Source of the DNA: Actimicrobium sp. CCC2.4
Lineage (GTDB): Bacteria > Pseudomonadota > Gammaproteobacteria > Burkholderiales > Burkholderiaceae_D
Direction of reading: 5' to 3'
DNA length: 64,000 bases
NCBI RefSeq assembly: GCF_034347385.1
Contig: NZ_CP133777.1
Location: 3,968,001-4,032,000, forward strand
The notes beneath the pieces are model-generated. The model was given only the letters and a program-made list of their open reading frames with translations. It was not told where the DNA came from and did not search any database. How positions within the stretch are numbered: position 1 is the first letter of the stretch; every line of letters begins with the position of its first letter. A program made the translations under genes and the position numbers. This document shows positions 47,143 through 54,489 of this stretch, one piece after another.

Positions 47143-49128
47143 GTGCTTCGCTACACCAATTATCTCAACCGTATCCGCAATGACATCGCCGCCCATCCCG
47201 ACCCGGACGCCACGAACAAACACGATCGACTGCTGGTTGATGTGATGAACACCGCGAATGCCGAAGCGGAAGTGGTCATTCCTGATGCGTTGCATCGCAG
47301 CGGTCAGCAGGAGATCAAACACGTCAGCGCCACGACCATCGCCCATCTGATCGAAGGCAAGCGTATCGCGCGCACCGTGCGCCGCCTGCTGCCGGAAGGC
47401 GCTGGCAACCAGCGTTTGATGATCATGCATCGCAATGGTTTTAATCGGCCAATGACCGAAGCAGCGCAGACGCTGGGCCGGCTGCATGCGGGCGTTCAAT
47501 GGCGCGCGACCAGCTCGGTGCTCGCTGGCGGTGGCAACTGCCGGGAACATGCTGAAGTCGCTTTCGAGATTGCCCGATCGCTCGGACTACCCGTCGCGCT
47601 GGTGGCTAATCACCGCGCAGATCATGTCTTTGCGATACTGTATCCCGACGCATCTGACGCTGTCGTCATCGATCCCTGGACCGTATTTCCTTCGAGCTGC
47701 CTGCTCAGCGACTCGTCATTCCACCCGAACCATCAACTGGACCGCCACCGCGCCGGCAATGCCGTACCGGCGGGTTTTAATTTGTACAACCTCGGTCTGC
47801 TGCAACAGCGGATGACCCATGCTGTCGGCTCACAAGTCAACACACTGCACCAGATTTTTACGGAAAATCATCGGCAATTTTATGGCTTGCGGTCAACAGC
47901 GCTGGACAATACGCTGCTTGAGCACGGGTTAATGCACTACTACCAGATCCCGGCATCGGCCGCGACGCCGGAGACGGTTGCAGAAATGACAGACCTGAAT
48001 CGCAAGTTGTCGGAAAACATCCTCCATGACGCGGCTAACCATATCGGTGTCACCAGCACTTTTACCGACCTGCCTGCCATCGGCCACCTCGGCAATACCG
48101 GTACATTCAATGAACGAATATGGGGAAAGAACAAAGCTATTAGAAGCGCCCGCAACGAGGTCAAAGTGGCCGCCCGCGACGAAGCCGTCGAATTGGCGCT
48201 GGATGGGGCAAATGCGTCACCGCTTCGCTGCCATACGGCATCCGTCACGAAAACGGCATTCCGTACCAAAATGAAAGGCCTCGGTGTTGCTACGGTCGAA
48301 TATACGGCGACAGTCACGGCGCAAGCCAAGCCGATGCTGTGGGATACGGCCACGCATGGTCCTAATATCCTGTATCGCTCGAACGGCCAGGTCAGTTTCT
48401 CGACGATCCAGGCACCACAGTCACTGATCGATATCATGCAGACCGCGCTTGCAAAGGGGCAACGGCAACAATTTCCGCAACGACAGCGACAGGTTTGTCC
48501 GCCTCCGCCCTACTGCCATGCAGAAAAGACATCAATGGACGCCCGCTTGATGCATGAGTGCATGAACACCATCGCCGTTGCGGTGCAACATCTCGGCATC
48601 TTGCAACAGCAACAGCCGGCAGATCGGCCACAGCAGGAGCTTCAGATGCTGGAGGCAATCGATGATCGCTTCGATGATGCACCGGTGAGCATCAAGGTCA
48701 AAATCCTGATGAATATGACGAATGTACTCACCGGTATGCATACCACCACACTGGATCGGGCAATTGACTGCTGGGTCAACTGGCAGCACAGGACCTTGCC
48801 GGACGACCCGGCTGAAAAAGCCTGCCAACTGCTGCGCAACCAATGGCAGCAACACCTGGGCGACAAGCGGCTGGAGCCGGCCTTGCGACACGCGGTACTA
48901 CAGGTGACCGATGCAGAAACTGTCTTTGATACGGCAGCGTCGTATCTGACCAGCCCTGTGCTGAACCGTGCCAGCGTGCTGGCCGTGATGCACGGTGCCG
49001 TCTCCCGCATCACCGAGACCAGCAAACGCGCTGCCGCCCAGGCCCGACTCGATGCCATCGTGCTTGCGCAAAACCCGCACCGCCTGTCGGACATGGACTT
49101 AGCGTTTTGGTGGGATACGGGGTCGTGA
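47143..49128 (+). CDS. Transglutaminase-like (Cys-His-Asp) protein, paralogue 2
   Basis: From the GTG at 47143, with AAGGA nine bases upstream, the product is 661 aa. The frame extends upstream to 47017 over the dnaE start but with no good ribosome-binding site. The core is Cys133 in GGGNCREHAE, His161 in ADHVF and Asp177 in VVIDPW, closely matching transglutaminase-like domains. It is paralogous to the product of 41797-43338 but has ~150 extra C-terminal helical residues. It is divergent from dnaE and bracketed on its 3' side by a dnaE 5' remnant. Possible roles are a toxin or effector, or a peptide-modifying enzyme. No signal peptide is visible. Confidence 0.68.
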   Translation: MLRYTNYLNRIRNDIAAHPDPDATNKHDRLLVDVMNTANAEAEVVIPDALHRSGQQEIKHVSATTIAHLIEGKRIARTVRRLLPEGAGNQRLMIMHRNGFNRPMTEAAQTLGRLHAGVQWRATSSVLAGGGNCREHAEVAFEIARSLGLPVALVANHRADHVFAILYPDASDAVVIDPWTVFPSSCLLSDSSFHPNHQLDRHRAGNAVPAGFNLYNLGLLQQRMTHAVGSQVNTLHQIFTENHRQFYGLRSTALDNTLLEHGLMHYYQIPASAATPETVAEMTDLNRKLSENILHDAANHIGVTSTFTDLPAIGHLGNTGTFNERIWGKNKAIRSARNEVKVAARDEAVELALDGANASPLRCHTASVTKTAFRTKMKGLGVATVEYTATVTAQAKPMLWDTATHGPNILYRSNGQVSFSTIQAPQSLIDIMQTALAKGQRQQFPQRQRQVCPPPPYCHAEKTSMDARLMHECMNTIAVAVQHLGILQQQQPADRPQQELQMLEAIDDRFDDAPVSIKVKILMNMTNVLTGMHTTTLDRAIDCWVNWQHRTLPDDPAEKACQLLRNQWQQHLGDKRLEPALRHAVLQVTDAETVFDTAASYLTSPVLNRASVLAVMHGAVSRITETSKRAAAQARLDAIVLAQNPHRLSDMDLAFWWDTGS

Positions 49129-49199
49129 CGGGAGCGACGAGGCGCAGCGCAGACCGCGGCGTTCGCAATATTTTGCCGCCACGAAGGTAACCGTGGGTA

Positions 49200-49277
49200 G
49201 CCATCGATACGAATCAGACAATCGACGATCGCGTCGCAGGAATGAAGACGGAGGTGGGTAAATGGCGGAGAAGTCGT
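49200..49277 (-). pseudogene. Decayed copy of the dnaE 5' end
   Basis: Read on the minus strand from 49277 this translates TTSPPFTHLRLHSCDAIVDC and then LIRID, against MTSPQFTHLRLHSEYSIVDG and LIRID of DnaE: about 18 of 25 residues match. The start codon has become ACG. DNA similarity to 46931-47008 is roughly 80 percent and stops on both sides. It is in the same orientation as dnaE, so the two copies are direct repeats flanking the gene at 47143. The remainder of 49129-49383 shows nothing else recognisable. Confidence 0.85.
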
Positions 49278-49383
49278 GGGTGTGCATTTCAGGGGATGCG
49301 TCTTGGAGAAGACCGGGATACTTTGTTGTTCGTTTCGATTATTTCGATTAGCATGGACGCATCGTCGCCTCCGAGACACCCAC

Positions 49384-49833
49384 ATGAAACTCACCTTACC
49401 CACCACCCGCGACATCGCAGCAGCCAGTGTCGGCCAGCGCGCGCTGGCGGTCCTGTTACGGACCCAGGCCGAGACTCAACGCATCCATATTGTTGACGAA
49501 CAAGAGCAATCGCACGTGATCGAGCTGCCGACCGCAGCTTTACGGCTGCTCATTGATATCCTGGCCGAGTTGGCTAATGGCAATGCAGTCCAGATCATGC
49601 CTGTTCATGCACAGGTCACGACACAGGAAGCCGCCGATCTGTTGAACGTTTCGCGTCCGCACTTCATCAAGTTGTTGAACCAAGGTGTATTACCGTTTCA
49701 TAAAACGGGCAAGCACCGGCGCGTACAGTTTGCCGATGTGATGGAGTACAAAGCCCGGCGCGACGCCGACAGCGCTGGTGCCATGGATGCACTGGCGCAG
49801 CAAGCGCAGGGATCGGGGATGGGTTACGAATGA
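49384..49833 (+). CDS. Excisionase-type HTH antitoxin
   Basis: This 149-aa protein carries a MerR/excisionase-type HTH in its second half (VTTQEAADLLNVSRPHFIKLLNQGVLPFHKTGKHRRV), as in antitoxins paired with PIN-domain toxins. The N-terminus may bind the toxin. Start MKLTLPTTRD at 49384 is chosen over 49276, which runs into the dnaE remnant. Its stop overlaps the toxin start (ATGA), so translation is coupled and the protein probably autoregulates the pair. Confidence 0.85.
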   Translation: MKLTLPTTRDIAAASVGQRALAVLLRTQAETQRIHIVDEQEQSHVIELPTAALRLLIDILAELANGNAVQIMPVHAQVTTQEAADLLNVSRPHFIKLLNQGVLPFHKTGKHRRVQFADVMEYKARRDADSAGAMDALAQQAQGSGMGYE

Positions 49834-50402
49834 GGCACTCGGCATTCACCGCGGTGCTGGACGCCTGTGTTTTGTACCCTGCGCCCTTACGGGATTTTTT
49901 GATGCGTCTGGCGCTTACCGGTGCTTACCGTGCCCGCTGGAGCGAACGTATTCATGATGAATGGATACGTAACGTACTACTGAAATTTCCCGATCGAGCG
50001 GCAATGCTGACTCGCACCCGACTGCTGATGAACGAGGCGATTCCAGACTGTCTGGTCGATGGCGATGAAGCGATCACACAAGGATTGATACTGCCTGATC
50101 CGGATGATTTACATGTCGTCGCGGCGGCCATGCGATGCGGTGCGTCAGTGATCGTTACCTTTAATTTAAAAGATTTTCCGGACGCTGCCTTGGCTGCATA
50201 CGGGATAGAAGCGCAACATCCTGATCAGTTTGTGGATGAGCTATTCGATTGCGACCCCGCGGCGGTGATTGAAGCTGCATTAAAACAGCGAGCATCCCTG
50301 AAACAACCTCCGATGACTGTGGATGTGTATCTGGACTGCATGCTCCGGCAAGGCATGGCCCGCACGGTGAAAAACCTTGTTGGTTATCGTAACGTCATCT
50401 GA
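49830..50402 (+). CDS. PIN-domain toxin (VapC-like RNase)
   Basis: This 190-aa protein is a PIN-domain nuclease of the PIN_3 type. Acidic positions lie in VLDACVLYP (N-terminus), around RIHDEW, and in LPDPDDLHVVAAAMRCGA, followed by VIVTFNLKDFP. It should cleave RNA when freed from the HTH partner encoded just upstream. The C-terminal ~60 residues form an added helical tail. A perfect 10-bp hairpin overlaps its stop codon. Confidence 0.85.
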   Translation: MRHSAFTAVLDACVLYPAPLRDFLMRLALTGAYRARWSERIHDEWIRNVLLKFPDRAAMLTRTRLLMNEAIPDCLVDGDEAITQGLILPDPDDLHVVAAAMRCGASVIVTFNLKDFPDAALAAYGIEAQHPDQFVDELFDCDPAAVIEAALKQRASLKQPPMTVDVYLDCMLRQGMARTVKNLVGYRNVI

Positions 50403-50429
50403 TTTGCGGCCCAATGTCTGCAAATCAGA
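50398..50429. terminator. 10-bp perfect hairpin overlapping the PIN gene stop
   Basis: TCTGATTTGC (50398-50407) and GCAAATCAGA (50420-50429) are perfect reverse complements with a 12-nt loop. The TGA stop lies inside the stem. No U-run follows, so termination, RNA stabilisation or an element boundary are all possible. Confidence 0.45.
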
Positions 50430-50554
50430 AGGTTGATACCGGAAAAGTTTGACGACTTTAGTGGCGTTCAAGGAACCGGAGTTTTTGTCGCGCGCCGTAT
50501 CGAGAATATCGACGCTTTATAATGTCGCCTCTAAAACCTCGCCATCCCGCCTCC

Positions 50555-51382
50555 ATGCAGTCACCCATCATCAACATCGCTGCCTATAAATTCATCAGCA
50601 TCGATGACACCGCCGCCGACAAGCCGCGCTTCCTCGATCAGTGCAACGCGCTGGCGCTGAAAGGCACGATCCTGCTCACGCCTGAAGGCATCAACCTGTT
50701 CCTGGCCGGTACGCGCACGGCCATCGATGTCTTTGTATTGTGGCTGCGCGCCGATGCGCGTTTTGCGGATATCGAGATCAAGGAAAGTGCCTCGACGGAA
50801 CAACCGTTCAACAAGATACTGGTCAAGCTCAAGGCCGAAATCATCACGATGAAGATGCCGCTGATCCAGCCGGAAAAAGGCCGCGCGCCATCGGTACTGC
50901 CGACTACCTTGAAGCGCTGGCTCGATCAGGGCCATGACGATGCGGGCAAGCCGGTCGTGATGCTCGACACCCGCAATGCCTTCGAAGTCGATGTCGGTAC
51001 CTTCGACCAGACCATCGACTACCGCATCGACAAGTTCAGCGAATTCCCGGCCGTCGTCGCCAGCCACCGCGAGGCCCTGGCCGGCAAGACCATCGTGACG
51101 TTTTGCACCGGCGGCATCCGCTGCGAAAAAGCCGCGATCCACATGCAGGAGGTCGGCTTTGACAGCGTGTATCAGCTTGATGGCGGGATCTTGAAATACT
51201 TCGAGGAAGTCGGCGGCGCGCACTACCACGGCGATTGTTTTGTGTTCGACCAGCGCACGGCGCTCAATGCGCAACTGGCACCGTCGCTGCCGGTGCAGTG
51301 TCCGGCGTGCACCGCGCAGGTGTCACCACGCGAACAATTGTCAGCAGAATTTGTGGCCGGAGAGCGCTGCCCGCATTGCTGA
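50555..51382 (+). CDS. trhO: tRNA uridine(34) hydroxylase TrhO / rhodanese-related protein
   Basis: This 275-aa protein fits the TrhO (YceA) family: N-terminal [10 protein letters not shown] block, a central rhodanese domain with active Cys in [14 protein letters not shown], and a C-terminal cysteine cluster (CPACTAQ and CPHC) that may bind metal. It hydroxylates tRNA U34 using prephenate-derived chemistry in characterised species. Start 50555 ([12 protein letters not shown]) is preferred because the upstream in-frame ATG at 50522 lies inside a TATAAT-like sequence (50518-50523) that may be the promoter -10 box. Confidence 0.88.
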   Translation: MQSPIINIAAYKFISIDDTAADKPRFLDQCNALALKGTILLTPEGINLFLAGTRTAIDVFVLWLRADARFADIEIKESASTEQPFNKILVKLKAEIITMKMPLIQPEKGRAPSVLPTTLKRWLDQGHDDAGKPVVMLDTRNAFEVDVGTFDQTIDYRIDKFSEFPAVVASHREALAGKTIVTFCTGGIRCEKAAIHMQEVGFDSVYQLDGGILKYFEEVGGAHYHGDCFVFDQRTALNAQLAPSLPVQCPACTAQVSPREQLSAEFVAGERCPHC

Positions 51383-51399
51383 GGCAGCCCCCGCAACCA

Positions 51400-52308
51400 C
51401 TAGTTGCGTGGTGCTTCGATCACCTTGTTGCGACCGCTACCCTTGGCGCGATACAAGGCCCGATCGGCGGCATTGACCAGCTCGTCGGGGCTCTGCATCG
51501 TCATATCCAGCGTCGCCACGCCGATACTGACGGTAACCTCCGCCACGCCGAGCGACTCGATCGCCAGCCGGTAGCGCTCGGCCAGCACCAGTGCGCCATC
51601 GCGCCCGGTATTGGGCAAGACAACGACAAATTCCTCGCCACCAAAACGCGCCAGCGTATCTTGCCCGCGCGACTTTTTCTGGAGCGTTTGCGCGACACGG
51701 TGCAACATCCGGTCGCCGGCCTGATGGCCATGCAAATCATTGAAGTGCTTGAAAAAATCCACGTCCAGCATCAGGAACGACAACGCCAGATCATAGCGCC
51801 GCGCTCGCGCAAACTCCTGGCGGATACGCTGCTCGAAAGCACGGCGGTTTTGCAGGCCGGTCAGGGCATCAGTGGCGCTGAGGACTTCGAGGCTTTGCAG
51901 CGCGGCCTCGAGCCGCAGAACGGTGCGCCGGGCGGTGACCTGCTGGCTGATCTGACGGGCTAGTGCGGTGAGGTCGGCTTGTTGCGATGCAGTCAGTTGG
52001 CGCGATGTGTGATCGAAAACAGTGATGCGGCCGATCGGCTGGCCGTCGGTGTCGAGCAGCAGCTCGGTCGCGATGTGGATCAGAGCCGGAAGCATTGCCG
52101 GCTGCGCGTCGATTTCCGGCAGGTGCAATTGGGCTGATGCGCCGCCTGAGACGGACATCGCCAGCGCGATCACATCGGCCTGGTCCTGTTGCGACAACAC
52201 CGCATCCTGCCGCTCGTCCGGCTCGCAAGCTTGGTCCGTCTCTGGCAAAGAATGCGCGAGGCGGGCATTGGGGATGAGGTGAGCGGACAGCGTCATGATC
52301 GCGATCAA
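51400..52308 (-). CDS. Diguanylate cyclase with N-terminal sensor-like region
   Basis: The 302-aa protein ends in a GGDEF domain with active-site GGEEF (RFGGEEFVVVLPNTGRDGA) and DALTGLQNRRAFE. The first ~130 residues resemble a shortened GAF-like sensor with a following coiled stretch. It should make cyclic di-GMP in response to an unknown signal. It is convergent with trhO, with only 17 bp between stops. The upstream region to 52534 has no gene. Confidence 0.9.
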   Translation of the reverse strand: MIAIMTLSAHLIPNARLAHSLPETDQACEPDERQDAVLSQQDQADVIALAMSVSGGASAQLHLPEIDAQPAMLPALIHIATELLLDTDGQPIGRITVFDHTSRQLTASQQADLTALARQISQQVTARRTVLRLEAALQSLEVLSATDALTGLQNRRAFEQRIRQEFARARRYDLALSFLMLDVDFFKHFNDLHGHQAGDRMLHRVAQTLQKKSRGQDTLARFGGEEFVVVLPNTGRDGALVLAERYRLAIESLGVAEVTVSIGVATLDMTMQSPDELVNAADRALYRAKGSGRNKVIEAPRN

Positions 52309-52534
52309 GAATTTCCGAGAAGGAAGATTGTAGCCGTGTCAGCGTGTGGAAGTGTAAATTGTTTAAAAAATATCACTTTGGGTTTGTGGCGGCTGAGAGT
52401 TCGGGCGATACACGGTGATGCGGTGTGTCGTGTGCCAGCGGTATTGATGAATATCGACATAGTCAGCCACCAGAATCTTTCTTATTTCAATTTATGGGGT
52501 GTTTTTGTAATAAGAGGCAGAGCAAGAGAGCTAC

Positions 52535-52732
52535 ATGATGGAAATCGACAACTCACGGGCGGGTATAACGGTCGCCCAAGATAGCGGATACCGCGCCGTC
52601 ATCCCCGACCCATTGCCCCCGACGCCTGGAATTGTTGTCAAGAACGAGATAATTAACTTGCTTTCTCAGGCGGATATTGCGCCCTCGCGTGGGCACGATG
52701 ACCCCGTGGCTACCCGACCAATTCTCAGGTAA
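52535..52732 (+). pseudogene. Remnant of a Fic-family protein N-terminus
   Basis: A 65-codon frame starting MMEIDNSRAGIT contains YRAVIPDPLPPTPGIVVKNE and then INLLSQADIA, which matches the conserved N-terminal block of Fic/DOC proteins (PxPLPPxP ... LLSxADxALGRLDG). The similarity breaks exactly where ALGRLDG should follow, and no catalytic HPFxxGNGR motif is present. A ribosome-binding-like AGAGAG precedes it. I judge it a truncated Fic gene at the edge of an accessory insertion. Confidence 0.6.
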
Positions 52733-52740
52733 CCAAGGTG

Positions 52741-52786
52741 CCCTATTTTACCGCCCAAATATTCCGTTCAACCTTGCTCTGCGCAT
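52741..52786 (-). pseudogene. 46-bp copy of the 3' end of the adjacent dehydratase gene
   Basis: This stretch matches 54488-54533 with six mismatches in 46 bp (CCCTATTT.ACCGCCC start). Read on the minus strand it encodes KVERNIWAVK and a stop, against RVERKIRAVK and a stop at the end of the dehydratase encoded at 54490. The two copies are in the same orientation and bracket the AbiE-type pair. It is either an old duplication scar or the tail of a lost second dehydratase gene. Confidence 0.85.
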
Positions 52787-52919
52787 CCTCGTCGCCTAAA
52801 CTTTTCAACAATGCTTTCCCTTTAAAATCAATGCTTGCAACTGACATTTGCTTTTGCAACGACAAGCCGTAGATGTCCTAATTTTGCAGAATTTTCGTGA
52901 GCAACCAAGGAGTCTCCTC

Positions 52920-53330
52920 ATGGCACTAGCGACCGTTAAAGAAAAAGTGATCGCGAAGGTCAAAAGGTCTTCGTCTTCGGTTTTTTTGCGCAACGAATTT
53001 GACAGACTGGGCGATTACCGCCAAGTAAGCAGGGCCATCAGCGAAGTGGTATCAGGCGGCATGCTGATACGCGTCGGATTTGGTCTATATGCAAAAGCAC
53101 GACCGTCAACAATCAATGGACAGCCTGTGCCGATAGAGCCTTTGCTCAGAATAGGCTTGGAAGTCATGAAAAAAATCGGTGTCGATGCGGATGTGGGTAA
53201 CGACGCCATGGAGCTACGCGAGGGCCGCAGGACTCAGGTGCCCATGCTTCCGATTATCAATGTCGGAAAATCAAGGGTGAGTCGCAGGATCTACATCGGA
53301 AAACGGCAGGTCGTTTATGAAAAAGGTTGA
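52920..53330 (+). CDS. AbiEi-like antitoxin (DUF6088 family)
   Basis: This 136-aa protein fits DUF6088, the short winged-helix antitoxin of type IV (AbiE-like) pairs: VFLRNEFDRLGDYRQVSRAIS and MLIRVGFGLYAKARPS. Start 52920 has AGGAG seven bases upstream; an earlier in-frame ATG at 52848 lacks one. It overlaps the toxin frame by 14 bp. It probably represses its own promoter and counters the nucleotidyltransferase without direct binding, as in known AbiE systems. Confidence 0.85.
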   Translation: MALATVKEKVIAKVKRSSSSVFLRNEFDRLGDYRQVSRAISEVVSGGMLIRVGFGLYAKARPSTINGQPVPIEPLLRIGLEVMKKIGVDADVGNDAMELREGRRTQVPMLPIINVGKSRVSRRIYIGKRQVVYEKG

Positions 53331-54329
53331 AGAATCTTGTCGCCAAAAAATATCGGATCTAATTATCGCAAACGACCTGACTATTTCAGAATTTGCTCTT
53401 AAAAAGACTTCATCGTTACCGACGTGCTCCGAGCGATTTCGACAATAAAAAACGACAAATTCGATCTGGTATTTTGCGGAGGCACTTGTCTTTCGAAAGC
53501 GTATGGCCTTTTGGAGCGGATTTCCGAAGATGTCGATATTAAAGTTGTGCCAAAACCAGGCGTCCTGCTCTCCAACAACCAGCGGCGCGCCGCCGTTTCG
53601 AAGCTAAAGCAAGACATTGTCGAAGCGCTGGTACGTATTGGCTTTGGCAACGGGGAAATTGACCAGGAAGCACTCGACGAAAATACCTATGTGGTTTTCA
53701 ACGCTGGGTATTCGACCCATTTCGAATTCGAACCCTCAATGAGGGCGACAGTGAAGTTGGAGCTAAATACAACGCACCTTTCGCTGCCAAGCGTCCAATT
53801 TGAAATTGGCCTTCTGTTCAATCAACTGGCCGGAATCGAGGACTCACAGAAGTTGAAGATGCAATGTGTCAATATTCGGGAGGCGCTGGTGGAGAAACTG
53901 GTTTCATTTCCACGACGACTGGCCATGCATTTAACCGCCCCCGAAAGATTCAAATTCGATACAGCCCTTGTTCGCCATCTTTTCGATGTGTACCGCATTA
54001 TTCAAAACATGCCGGAGTTAAATCAAGAGCAGACATTGAAGCCCCTACTTGCCATCGCCATGGAGAAAGACGCGAAAGATTTCGCGAAGCAATACCCCAG
54101 ATTTCTGGTGAATCCCGTCGGAGAAATCAATAATGCAATGAAGGTCGCAATGTCAGATCTTGCATATCGAAATATGTATGACAAATTCATCGCTGTGATG
54201 GTCTATGGTGCAGACGTACCCTCCTTCGATGAGGCGATTGGCTGTTTCGCCAATGTATTGACGGCAACGCTGCCTCCGTCAAATGTCGACTACTTGCATC
54301 ACATGTCCGAGCCATTCCAATCAAAGTGA
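53317..54329 (+). pseudogene. AbiEii-like nucleotidyltransferase toxin, frameshifted
   Basis: The expected N-terminus starts at 53317 (MKKVEESCRQKISDLIIAN) inside the antitoxin gene. This frame is lost at the A5 run 53401-53405. The rest continues in the -1 frame, giving DFIVTDVLRAIST and the nucleotidyltransferase core VFCGGTCLSKAYGLLERISEDVDIK. One extra A would restore ALKKDFIVTDVL, the normal family sequence. From the GTG at 53424 a 301-aa product with the GG/SED core could still be made. The break may be true inactivation, slippage-dependent expression or a sequencing error. Confidence 0.78.
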
Positions 54330-54489
54330 TCGCAAGCCCTCCTCAATCGTCTTGAAACCCCTTCAAGCGCCATATCCTGGAACTACTCGGTAGTCGTGCG
54401 GTTGATGAAAAACGAAGGGTCACGTGCATCAGGGCCGAACGTCCGTCCTCCACGCCTTCGACAGGCTCGTAAAGTGGGCGCAACAAGCC

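Noticed and set aside
48642-49415. 257-aa minus-strand ORF including the dnaE remnant
   Set aside because: Only the 26-codon dnaE-like part is meaningful; the rest is antisense to the transglutaminase-like gene and the remnant has lost its start codon.
49129-54489. Integrated prophage or integron
   Set aside because: Despite the toxin modules and direct repeats, there is no integrase, transposase or phage structural gene and no tRNA gene in the interval.
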